Positions 41,346 through 48,842 of a stretch of DNA of 64,000 nucleotides are shown here, one piece after another. Position numbers and translations under genes: made by a program. How positions within the stretch are numbered: the stretch's first letter is position 1; each line of letters opens with the position of its first letter. The stretch lies in contig NZ_CP084541.1 of NCBI RefSeq assembly GCF_020410765.1, forward strand, positions 1,049,001 to 1,113,000, in the 5' to 3' direction. This DNA is from Streptomyces marincola. GTDB lineage: Bacteria > Actinomycetota > Actinomycetes > Streptomycetales > Streptomycetaceae. Below the pieces are notes generated by a model. It saw only the letters and a list, made by a program, of their open reading frames with translations. It had not been told where the DNA came from and ran no database searches.

Positions 41346-41737
41346 GGGGACCACCTCGGGAGAGTCGGGGTTCCGGCCTTGCCCGGCCGGGTGAATCTCC
41401 TGGGTAGGCGGTGGCGCCCGAACCCGGCAAGCGACCGCGCCACGAAGGGGGGTCGTAGCCGCGCCCGGCGGAATACGGGGGCTCGCGCGCCGGCCGGGGC
41501 GCGCCACCCGCGGTCCTGGGACCCCGGGGCAGCGGGCCCGCGACCTGGCACGGCGCGCCCCCGGGCACCAGGTCGGCCGGCGCCTTGCGGCATGGGTCCC
41601 GGCCGCTCGGGACCTGGGTCCTGGGTCCTTGGCCTCCCGCCGCTGCGAAGGTGCTTCGTAGTCGCGGGAGGCGGGGTGAGGAGCGTCACGGCCCGGGGTG
41701 CGCGCCGTTGCGCCGGGGCGCGGGCGGGCGCACGCCG
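41346..41737. other. Intergenic region upstream of the M23 peptidase
   Basis: 392 bases with no supported gene. On the minus strand, which would be the peptidase leader, a hairpin CCGGCC-6 nt-GGCCGG (41373-41390) lies 28 nt before the start codon, and GGGTTCGGGCGCC-type G/C blocks lie further up. Streptomyces wall-hydrolase genes often carry ydaO (cyclic di-AMP) riboswitches here, but I cannot align the minus strand to that consensus. Confidence 0.5.
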
Positions 41738-42481
41738 TCAGCGTGTGAACAGCTCGAACGGAACGCACCGCCGCCCGCCGAACCTGGCCGCGGCCTCGTC
41801 CGCCATCGTGGTGTGCAGCTCACGGGCGTAGGCCGCGGGCTCCTGGTCGCCGAGCGCCGTGAGGTAGGCGCGGTGCTCGGCGAGCGAGGCGATGGCGCGT
41901 TCCAGGGCCGGCTCCCCGACGGCCTGGGCATGGGTGGCCTGCGGCGACCCGGCGACCGCGACCCAGCGCACCCCGTCCCACGGGCCGGGGCCGTCCTGGC
42001 CCAGCTGCTCGGGGAAGATCCAGCGGTTCCCCGCGTCCCCCGCCGCGTCGAGCACGGCCCGGCCGACGATCCGGTGGTCGGGCGTGTTCCACACGCGGCC
42101 GTCCCAGGCCCAGGTGTCGTGGTGGTTGAGCGTGATCAGCAGGTCAGGCCGGTGCGCCCGGATCGCGGCGGTCAGGTCCCGGCGCAGTCCGACGCCCCCC
42201 TCGATCACGCCGTCCTTGTGGTCGAGGAAGGTCACCGACTCGACGCCGACGAGCGCGGCGCTCGCGCGCTGCTCGGCCGCCCGCACCCGCGCGCTCTCCT
42301 CGGGCGGCATGGTGTCGATGCCCGCCTCGCCCCGGGTGACCAGCAGGTAGGCCACCTCCCGGCCGGCGTCCGTCCACTCGGCGACCGCCGCCGCCGCGCC
42401 GTACTCCAGGTCGTCCGGGTGCGCGACGACGGCAAGCGCGCGCCGCCAGTCGGTGGGCATGGGGGCCAGGGGCTCGGTCAC
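41738..42481 (-). CDS. PIG-L family deacetylase (LmbE-like)
   Basis: 247-aa zinc-dependent N-deacetylase of the family that includes MshB and Mca. Metal motif AHPDDLEYGAAAA near the N-terminus and the C-terminal ligand in WNTPDHRIVGRAVLDAA; TLNHHDTWAWDGRVW is also conserved. Cytosolic. GTG 42481 has GAGGAGA 9-10 nt upstream. The substrate cannot be told from sequence; mycothiol-related or sugar N-acetyl compounds are candidates. Confidence 0.9.
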   Translation of the reverse strand: MTEPLAPMPTDWRRALAVVAHPDDLEYGAAAAVAEWTDAGREVAYLLVTRGEAGIDTMPPEESARVRAAEQRASAALVGVESVTFLDHKDGVIEGGVGLRRDLTAAIRAHRPDLLITLNHHDTWAWDGRVWNTPDHRIVGRAVLDAAGDAGNRWIFPEQLGQDGPGPWDGVRWVAVAGSPQATHAQAVGEPALERAIASLAEHRAYLTALGDQEPAAYARELHTTMADEAAARFGGRRCVPFELFTR

Positions 42482-42532
42482 CGCGAAGTCTCCTCGCTGA
42501 TCCGGTCGCTGATCTTCGTCCTCCGGCCTGTC

Positions 42533-42538
42533 ACCCTA
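42533..42538 (-). promoter_or_regulatory. Possible -10 box for the PIG-L gene
   Basis: TAGGGT on the minus strand with a leader of about 45 nt. That leader carries GATCAGCGA twice, 13 nt apart, just before the ribosome binding site. Confidence 0.4.
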
Positions 42539-42637
42539 AGCCGTCTCCCACGCCGGCGTCCCCGGACCGCGAGGGGCGCGTCACCCCGGCCGACCGGCAC
42601 GGCGCTCCGCCGCCCGCGGTCCTGGCGGCCGGCGCGG

Positions 42638-43351
42638 TCACCCCCGCCGGGGGATGAGCGGCCAGGCCGGCTCGACGACGGCCGCAGGCTTCCCTGTGCG
42701 CCGCAGGTGGGCCTGCAAGGAGACCGACTGCTCGGCCGCCGCCCGCACCTGGAGGGCGTGCAGGTCGGACAGCGGCATCGTCCCGACGGGCCGGTGCCGC
42801 TCGCCCATGCGGCGCACCACGAGAGCGGCGGCCACGGCGTCCGCACGCGCGTCGTGGGCGGCGTCGAGCGGCACCCCGTAGTGGGCGCACAGCGCGTGGA
42901 GCGCCCGCTTCCCCCGCCGGCACTTGTCGACATGTTTGTCTATCACCAGCGGGTCGATGACCGGCCGCGGCGCCTCGCCCAGGCGCTCGGTGACCGACGC
43001 GATCGCATACCGCAGGCACTCGCGGTCGAGCAGCGACAGGTCGTAGCGCGCGTTCATCACCACCAGCGGCGTCCCCGAACGCAGCCCCTCCGCGACCGCC
43101 CCGGCTATCTCCGCTATGGCCGCGGCGGCCGGCCGCCCGTGCGCGCGGGCCCGCTCCGTCGAGATGCCGTGGATTGCCGACGCCTGCCGGGGTATCGCGA
43201 CTCCCGGATCGAGCAGCCAGGTCCGCTCGTCCGAGACGGCGCCGTCGGGCGCCAGGCGCACCACCGCCGCCGTGACGATGCGGTCGGCCTCGACGTCGGT
43301 CCCCGTGGTCTCCAGATCGAACGCCATCAGGGGTTCGTCGAGCCAGCTCAT
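42638..43351 (-). CDS. 3'-5' exonuclease, DNA polymerase III epsilon-type
   Basis: 237-aa DEDDh exonuclease. Exo I is MAFDLETTGTDVEADRIV (Asp, Glu), Exo II NARYDLSLLDRE, and Exo III HDARADAVAAALV with the catalytic His; HGISTERARAHG is also typical. No polymerase or other domain is attached. ATG 43351 is chosen because the family starts with a short head before FDLETTG; the ribosome binding site is weak. A role in proofreading, repair or RNA trimming cannot be told apart. Confidence 0.9.
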   Translation of the reverse strand: MSWLDEPLMAFDLETTGTDVEADRIVTAAVVRLAPDGAVSDERTWLLDPGVAIPRQASAIHGISTERARAHGRPAAAAIAEIAGAVAEGLRSGTPLVVMNARYDLSLLDRECLRYAIASVTERLGEAPRPVIDPLVIDKHVDKCRRGKRALHALCAHYGVPLDAAHDARADAVAAALVVRRMGERHRPVGTMPLSDLHALQVRAAAEQSVSLQAHLRRTGKPAAVVEPAWPLIPRRG

Positions 43352-43498
43352 CGGGCACCGCCCGGCCCCAGCGGGGGACGCCGGGACGCCGGCGCGCCCC
43401 GCCCGGCCCCAGTCCCGCGCGCGCCGCCCGCGCAACTCCCCGCGCCCGCACGCGGGTTCACCGGTCCACCGGCCGAATCCCCTCCCGTGGCCATCCCG

Positions 43499-43948
43499 TC
43501 AGCGCCAGCCGTGCCGCAGCCGGAGGCTGTGCACCACACGGTGGAAGCGCGCGCGGTCCAGCGCGCACGCCTCCCGCCGCATGCCGTCCGGGTGCACGCG
43601 CAGCACCCGGTCGAGGTCCACCCAGGAGTCGCGCCCGGCGCGGTCCCAGGGACCGGTGCCGAGCGGGAGCCAGGCGTCGCCCTGCGCCCGCCCGCGGCTG
43701 CTGAGTTGAACGGCGAGCAGCGTGTCACGTCCCGCCTCCCGCGCGACGACCAGGACGGGGCGGTCCTTGCCCCGCCCGTCGTTCTCCTCGTAGGGCACCC
43801 AGGTCCAGACGATCTCCCCGGGGTCCGGATCGCCGTCCGGCTCGGGGGCGTACGCGGTGCGCACCGGCCCGACGGCGCGGGGCGCGATCTCGACGGTGGC
43901 GGCCGGGCCGCCGCGCCCCGGTATGCGGACTGTGTCCATGCGGTCCAT
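43499..43948 (-). CDS. PemK/MazF-like protein
   Basis: 149 aa with a PemK-like fold: GEIVWTWVPYEENDGRGKDRPVLVVARE (strand, then the R-P-V/V-L core), LLAVQLSSRG and the C-terminal strand region WVDLDRVLRVHPDGMRRE. About 40 extra residues precede the core. ATG 43948 lies 7 nt below TACGGT and is likely leaderless; ATG 43939 is also possible. No antitoxin-like gene lies next to it, so a toxin role is doubtful. Confidence 0.8.
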   Translation of the reverse strand: MDRMDTVRIPGRGGPAATVEIAPRAVGPVRTAYAPEPDGDPDPGEIVWTWVPYEENDGRGKDRPVLVVAREAGRDTLLAVQLSSRGRAQGDAWLPLGTGPWDRAGRDSWVDLDRVLRVHPDGMRREACALDRARFHRVVHSLRLRHGWR

Positions 43949-43955
43949 GGCGAAC

Positions 43956-43961
43956 ACCGTA
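43956..43961 (-). promoter_or_regulatory. Leaderless -10 box for the PemK-like gene
   Basis: TACGGT on the minus strand, 7 nt before ATG 43948. Confidence 0.55.
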
Positions 43962-44081
43962 TCGCCGCCCGCCGACAGCACCGCGGGTCGTGGTGCGCCG
44001 CCGGGGCTGTCAGTGGCGTCACCTAACGTTTCCCGCATCGAGTCCGGCCGCACCGGCGGCCGGAGGGGGAAGGAGCCTGCC

Positions 44082-45509
44082 GTGCCCGAGACCACCTATC
44101 TGGAACTGTCCGAGGACGGCGGCGGTGCGCACAAGTTCTACGAGGTGTCGGTGAACGGGACCGAGGTGTCCGTGCGTTACGGCCGCATCGGTACGGAGGG
44201 GCAGCTGCGGACGACGGCGTTCGCGACACCGCAGAAGGCCAGGGACGCCGCCGCCAGGAAGATCGGCGAGAAGGTGCGCAAGGGGTACGAGCCCGCGGTG
44301 CGGGGAGGGCGCGCGGCGCGGCCGGTGACGCGGCGCCAGGTGACCTCGGCGCCCTCAACGGCCCGTGCGGTCGCGCCGGTGCTCTGGCGGTTCAGGACCG
44401 GCGCCGCCGCGTTCGGCATCCACATCGACGAGGACCGCTGCTGGGTGGGGAACCAGCACGGCGACGTGCACACCCTGGCGCACGACGGCGAGGTGCTGGC
44501 CCACTACCGGCTGCCGGACGGCGTGAAGTGCCTCGTGGCGGACGACTTCTGGATCTACGCGGGCTGCGACGACGGCACGGTGTACGACCTGTCGTCGAAA
44601 CTGCCCTTCGCCGCCTACGAGATAGCGGCCGACGTGGACATCTTCTGGCTCGACATCCACGAGGGTGTGCTCAACGTGGCGGACCGCCAGGGCGGGCTGA
44701 CGGTCATCGACCACGAGGACGAGTTCCAGTGGTCGCGGCGCAGCACCGGGGACCACGCCTGGATGGTGCGCCGGGACGCCGGGGCCGTGTACCACGGCCA
44801 CGGACGCGGGGTCACGGCCTACTCACCGGACGGCGGACGGGAGTTGTGGCACACGGCCACCAGGGGCGCGGTGCTGTTCGGCTGGCAGGAGCACGACGCG
44901 GTGTACGCGGGCACCGACCGGCGGGTGGTGCAGCGGCTGGCCAAGCGCGGCGGGCGGGTGGAGGCGACGTACGCGTGCGACACGGTCGTGTACTCGTGCG
45001 CGGCGGCGCCCGACGGCCGGTACGTGTTCGCCGGCGACAGCGCCTCGTCGGTGTACTGCTTCGCGCAGGACGGCACGCGGTTGTGGAAGCTGGGCACCGG
45101 GGCGGGCTCTGCGCTGTCGATGCAGTACCTGAACGAGCAGTTGTTCGTGGTGACCACCGACGGCTCCCTCGCGTGCATCGACGCGAGCGAGGCGGCCATC
45201 GCGGCGGCGCAGAACGGCCGGGTCCCCACCGCGCTGGACGTGAAGTCGGCCGCGGCGCTGCCCACGTACACGCCGGCCGCCGCGCCGCGGACGGTGTCCG
45301 CGATGCCGAGCGGCGGCGTGCTCGTGGAGTGCGTGCAGGACGGTCCCCGGCTGCGGATGCGGGTCCTGACGGACGGCTACGACCCGGAGTGGAACGTGCA
45401 GTTCCCCCGGCGGATCCGGCAGGCCGGCGCGCGGTACGTCGTGGACTCGGTGCACGCCTCGGACGGCGGGTTCTACCGGGTGCGCGGGGAGATACGGCGG
45501 CTCGCCTGA
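44082..45509 (+). CDS. WGR-domain protein with beta-propeller
   Basis: 475 aa. Residues about 1-75 form a WGR domain (YLELSEDGGGAHKFYEVSVN, VRYGRIGTEGQ, then the FATPQKARDAAARKIGEKVRKGY helix), a nucleic-acid-binding module also found in PARPs. A Lys/Arg linker follows. About 100-475 is a PQQ/WD-like propeller with repeated hydrophobic strands (CWVGNQHGDVHTL, IYAGCDDGTVYDL, VFAGDSASSVYCF, LFVVTTDGSLACI). No signal peptide. GTG 44082 has GGGGGAAGGAG upstream. The function is unknown. Confidence 0.87.
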   Translation: MPETTYLELSEDGGGAHKFYEVSVNGTEVSVRYGRIGTEGQLRTTAFATPQKARDAAARKIGEKVRKGYEPAVRGGRAARPVTRRQVTSAPSTARAVAPVLWRFRTGAAAFGIHIDEDRCWVGNQHGDVHTLAHDGEVLAHYRLPDGVKCLVADDFWIYAGCDDGTVYDLSSKLPFAAYEIAADVDIFWLDIHEGVLNVADRQGGLTVIDHEDEFQWSRRSTGDHAWMVRRDAGAVYHGHGRGVTAYSPDGGRELWHTATRGAVLFGWQEHDAVYAGTDRRVVQRLAKRGGRVEATYACDTVVYSCAAAPDGRYVFAGDSASSVYCFAQDGTRLWKLGTGAGSALSMQYLNEQLFVVTTDGSLACIDASEAAIAAAQNGRVPTALDVKSAAALPTYTPAAAPRTVSAMPSGGVLVECVQDGPRLRMRVLTDGYDPEWNVQFPRRIRQAGARYVVDSVHASDGGFYRVRGEIRRLA

Positions 45510-45557
45510 ACGGGCCCCGCGGCTGCGGGCGTTCGTCGCGGTGATGCGTCGCGGTGA

Positions 45558-45998
45558 TCAGAAGCGGGCCGTGCGCAGGGTCCGTTCCCGCACCGAGTCG
45601 AGGAACCCGGGCACCTCCTCCATGGTGGTGCCGGTGCACTGGATGATCAGGTCCATCACGTCGCCCGCGGAGAGCGCGCCGACCACCGGGTGCACGTGGG
45701 CGAGGCCGATGCGCTCCTCCATGCGCTTCAGGACGTGGATCGCGAGGTTCAGCTCGGGTACCCGGCTGGTATGGCCGAAGTCGATGTTCTGCCTGATCAC
45801 CCACATCTCCGGGATGATCTGGCCGAACACGATGACGTGCGCCAGCGCGAACATGGACCGCGCGCACTGCCGGGCGCTCTCCTCCGTCTCGTCCTGGAGG
45901 GCCTTGACGGCCTCCTCGTCCTCCGCGAGATGCGCCTGGATCAGGGCGACCGCGTGCAGCACTTCCTCGGTGTCGTACGGCCTTTCGACGTCCTCCAT
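45558..45998 (-). CDS. Conserved hypothetical helical protein
   Basis: 146 aa, no family recognised. Predominantly alpha-helical and acidic, with heptad-like stretches in EEVLHAVALIQAHLAEDEEAVKALQDE; no membrane segment or metal motif. ATG 45998 follows GGGGTGG; a longer frame to 46100 lacks coding character. Convergent with the WGR gene. Confidence 0.72.
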   Translation of the reverse strand: MEDVERPYDTEEVLHAVALIQAHLAEDEEAVKALQDETEESARQCARSMFALAHVIVFGQIIPEMWVIRQNIDFGHTSRVPELNLAIHVLKRMEERIGLAHVHPVVGALSAGDVMDLIIQCTGTTMEEVPGFLDSVRERTLRTARF

Positions 45999-46110
45999 CG
46001 CTACCACCCCTGATAACTCTGCGTCGACGACATGGGCACCCAGTGTGGCAGTTCGCGGGCGGGGGCGGGGCGGTCCGCGGGGGATTGCCCCCCGTCGCAT
46101 GCTCTTTCGG

Positions 46111-46764
46111 TCACTCGGCGGAGAGCCGCCCCGCCCCGCTCCAGGCCGGGCGCCGCGGATCGTCGGCGCGCACGACCACGTCCGCGACCGCCGCCGGGTC
46201 CACCTCCGCCTCGTAGCGGGCGAACGCGGGCAGGGTCCACCGTTCCGCCTCGTCCGTCCTGCGGGCCAGGGCGGCGGGTGACAGGCTCAGGTGCACGGCC
46301 AGTTCGGCCGGGAACCACCGCCCGAGGAGGAACGTGCCGTGCACGAGGAGCACGCCGCCCGGGGGCAGCGTGACGTACGGGCTGCGCGTGGCCCGGTCGC
46401 GCTCGGCGTCCCACAGATCGGGCAGCACCCGGCCGCTGCCGCCCGCGTCCGTGGGCGTGAACACCTCGCGCCACAGCGCCCCGGTGTCGAGCCACAGGTC
46501 GTAGTAGGCGTCGGCGTCGTGCCTGCCGTACTCCAGGCGCAGCGACGCGGCGCGCAGAAAGCCCTCCGCGCCCACCAGCAGGGCGGGCCGGCCCTTCAGG
46601 CGCAGGGCCTCGGCGAGTTCACGGGCCCGCTCCCCCGGCCGGGCCGCGGGCGCGCCGTCGATCAGCACCCGCGGCCACCCGCCCTCGTCGGACGGCCGCA
46701 GGGCGGCCACCCGCTCGGCGAGTGCCGCGGCCAGTCGTTCCCAGGTGATCGCTTCGAGTCGCAC
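46111..46764 (-). CDS. Uridine kinase-like protein without Walker A
   Basis: 217 aa. The layout follows uridine/phosphoribulokinase-like P-loop kinases: a first strand VLIDGAP, a lid with YDLWLDTGALWREVF, the PYVTLPPGGVLLVHGTFLL strand and a C-terminal ARYEAEVDP. The P-loop position reads DGAPAARPGERARELAEAL (about 36-54), with no GxxxxGK[ST]. GTG 46764 lies 6 nt below CAGGAT and is likely leaderless. A binding or degenerate role is possible; kinase activity is doubtful. Confidence 0.78.
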   Translation of the reverse strand: MRLEAITWERLAAALAERVAALRPSDEGGWPRVLIDGAPAARPGERARELAEALRLKGRPALLVGAEGFLRAASLRLEYGRHDADAYYDLWLDTGALWREVFTPTDAGGSGRVLPDLWDAERDRATRSPYVTLPPGGVLLVHGTFLLGRWFPAELAVHLSLSPAALARRTDEAERWTLPAFARYEAEVDPAAVADVVVRADDPRRPAWSGAGRLSAE

Positions 46765-46770
46765 GGGTCC

Positions 46771-46776
46771 ATCCTG
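46771..46776 (-). promoter_or_regulatory. Leaderless -10 box
   Basis: CAGGAT on the minus strand, 6 nt before GTG 46764. Confidence 0.45.
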
Positions 46777-46979
46777 CCGGGCCCGAGGACCGCGCGGGCC
46801 CGCGGCGACGGCGGGCCGGGCGCGGCACGGACGGACGTCGGGCGCCACCGCCCCGCGAGCGCGCCCCGGTGGGACGCCGGCCCGGATGCCGGCGTGGCGC
46901 GCGGGGCGCACCGCGCACGCCCCCGCCCCGACTGCCTCCACGCGCGGAAGGCGGCCTTTCCAGGGGGCCCGCGGGCCCG

Positions 46980-46985
46980 CACGAT
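46980..46985 (+). promoter_or_regulatory. Leaderless -10 box
   Basis: CACGAT on the plus strand, 7 nt before ATG 46993. Confidence 0.45.
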
Positions 46986-46992
46986 AGAACGC

Positions 46993-47247
46993 ATGGACAC
47001 TCAGACCGGTCCGGCACGTCTCGATCAGCGCATCGAGTCGCTGCGTGCCCGACTGCCCGCGGGCCAGTTCATCCTGCTGATGCGCGTCTTCAACGCCTGC
47101 CTCGCCGGCGGCGGCAGCGACGTGTCCCGGCTGCACCTGACGCCGGAGGAACAGGAGCTGTTCACACCCGAGGTGCAGGGCGAGATCGTCGCACTCCTCG
47201 GACTCGCCCTGCCCGGGACGCACGGGACGCCTCTGCGGGCCGCCTGA
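46993..47247 (+). CDS. Small hypothetical protein
   Basis: 84 aa, no family recognised. Amphipathic N-terminal helix (LDQRIESLRARLPAGQFILLMRVF), a Gly-rich turn AGGGSDVSR, then LTPEEQELFTPEVQGEIVALL. One cysteine; no signal peptide or membrane segment. ATG 46993 is supported by the spacing to a CACGAT -10 box. Convergent with the DUF5954-like gene. Confidence 0.65.
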   Translation: MDTQTGPARLDQRIESLRARLPAGQFILLMRVFNACLAGGGSDVSRLHLTPEEQELFTPEVQGEIVALLGLALPGTHGTPLRAA

Positions 47248-47303
47248 GACCCCCGGGGCCGCGCGGGCGACCGCCGGGCCTCGCCCTGCCGCCGGAACGC
47301 GCC

Positions 47304-48407
47304 TCACCCGCCGGGTTCTTCCTCCCCCAGGTCGGTCCCGCCGTGCGCCTCGGGCGGCTGCTCCGGGTCCCAGTCGGATGGACGCGGCGGCTCGGGCCCG
47401 TCGGCCCCGAGTCTGACCAGCCGCTCCAGCCTGGTGACGCGGAACTCCCTGCCGAGGATCGGGATGGTGTCGAGCCGCTCGGTCTCCAGCCGGGCGACCG
47501 CCCGCGCGCACTGGCCGAGCTGCTCGTCCGTCAGCTGCCGCGCGCCCGGGTCGAGCAGCCCGAGCTGGTCGGCGAAGACGTTCCGCAGCTCCCCGGGCAT
47601 CTCCGGCAGGCCGGAGGGCCGCCGTTCCTCCCTGAGGCCCATGGGCAGCAGCGCCTTGAGGCGGAGCGCCAGGCCGTCCCGCGCCTCCTGCGGCGTGTCG
47701 GAGCCGGTGGCCCGCGGCGTCCAGCCGCTCCCCGGCCCGCGGGCGAACACGCCGAACGCCGGCGGCAGCAGCACCCCGCCCGGATACGCGTCCCGCGCCA
47801 CCACCGAGTCGGCGCGCACGTCGGACGGGATCGCGGCCGAGGTGTAGGCGAACCGCAGCAGTTCGAGCTTGAGGATCCCCTCCGACATGCCGGTCGCGGC
47901 GGTCGGGTCCAGCAGGAACCCCTTGGTACGCGGGGCGGCCTCCCGGCCCTGCCCGATCGGCATCGGGTCCGGATCACTCGGCCTCGGCGGCTCGGGCCCC
48001 TCGGGGCCGAGCCGCACGAACACGTCGCCGCGCGCGATGCGGAACCGGCAGTCCCCGACGACGAGTTCGTCGGCCTTCTCCCGGTCCATCCGGTGCGCTC
48101 CGGCCAGCCAGGCGCGCCGCGCCGCGTCGTCCCCGGCCTCGGCCGCCGCTTTGGCCCTCACCCGGCAGATCAGGCCCAGCGAGTCGCGCATCAACTGCGG
48201 GCCGTTCTCCTCGGCCTGGAGGATCCGCCACCGGCCGTCGGCCTCCTGCTCGGTCACGGCGAACATCGGTCCGCGTGCCAGCAGGTCCGGATGGGTGTCC
48301 CGGGCGAACCACGCCTCCGAATCGGCGATGACGGCCACCGGGTCGTCGTACCGCGCCATCCGGATGACGCGGTGCGGCTCGGGCAGCTCCGCTTCGTCAT
48401 CACTCAT
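47304..48407 (-). CDS. DUF5954-like protein with internal duplication
   Basis: 367 aa; it resembles Streptomyces proteins I recall as DUF5954. Two copies of one motif are visible: FRIARGDVFVRLGPEGPEPPRPSDPDP near residue 125-150 and FRVTRLERLVRLGADGPEPPRPSDWDP near 325-355 (cited by their shared VRLG-[PA]-[ED]-GPEPPRPSD). The N-terminus has MARYDDPVAVIADSEAWFAR. Cytosolic. ATG 48407 is 6 nt below CACAAT, so likely leaderless. Function unknown. Confidence 0.78.
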   Translation of the reverse strand: MSDDEAELPEPHRVIRMARYDDPVAVIADSEAWFARDTHPDLLARGPMFAVTEQEADGRWRILQAEENGPQLMRDSLGLICRVRAKAAAEAGDDAARRAWLAGAHRMDREKADELVVGDCRFRIARGDVFVRLGPEGPEPPRPSDPDPMPIGQGREAAPRTKGFLLDPTAATGMSEGILKLELLRFAYTSAAIPSDVRADSVVARDAYPGGVLLPPAFGVFARGPGSGWTPRATGSDTPQEARDGLALRLKALLPMGLREERRPSGLPEMPGELRNVFADQLGLLDPGARQLTDEQLGQCARAVARLETERLDTIPILGREFRVTRLERLVRLGADGPEPPRPSDWDPEQPPEAHGGTDLGEEEPGG

Positions 48408-48842
48408 ACACGCATTGTGCTGGGCGGAGAGGTGGCCGCGCAGGCGTTTGCCGAACCACGTCCCCCATCCCGGCCGCCGACCGCCGCGACCTCCCGCCCC
48501 GGGCCGCCTCCCGTGAACACCGCAGCCCGCACCGGCTGAAGCGACGCCCGCGACGCGCGCCCCCATGCCCGGCGCACGCGCCGCGCTCGGACCGGCGCGC
48601 ACCAGTCACATCGCGCCCCGACCGGCGCCCCACCGCGCCCCCGGACCCTCACCGCTTCCCCAGGTCCCACCGCGCCGCGCCGCACGGAGGACCCGGGCGC
48701 CACGGACGCGCTGACACCCCGGCGGTTCACGCCCTCGACCCGGCACAATGACATCTTTGCCCTAGTTTCCACAGTTACCGTCGTTCACCCGGTTTCTCCA
48801 CATGTGCCCGCAACGGAGCAGATGGAGCGAGAGGAGTCGAAT
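48408..48842. other. Intergenic region between the DUF5954-like and FUSC genes
   Basis: 435 bases without a supported gene, between divergent starts. It holds a CACAAT -10 (minus strand, 48414-48419), a long stretch with no feature I can name, then a relatively A/T-rich patch at about 48746-48785, the likely promoter zone of the plus-strand gene. Confidence 0.55.
48414..48419 (-). promoter_or_regulatory. Leaderless -10 box
   Basis: CACAAT on the minus strand, 6 nt before ATG 48407. Confidence 0.45.

Noticed and set aside
41375..41455. Plus-strand resemblance to a ydaO (cyclic di-AMP) riboswitch: gggtgaatc, then gtaggcgg, then cccgaacccggcaagcgacc.
   Set aside because: The order fits the riboswitch core, but it lies on the strand opposite to the M23 peptidase gene, no plus-strand gene follows for 2.6 kb, and the closing helix cannot be found. 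A covariance-model search on both strands would settle it.
45540..45563. Direct repeat tcgcggtgat twice between the WGR gene and the 146-aa gene.
   Set aside because: Only two copies, between convergent genes, without promoter or hairpin features. Probably chance.
48408..48842. Search for a small gene or RNA in the 435-base gap.
   Set aside because: Frames there are Arg/Pro/Ala-rich with no ribosome binding site and no third-position bias, and no strong hairpin is seen.
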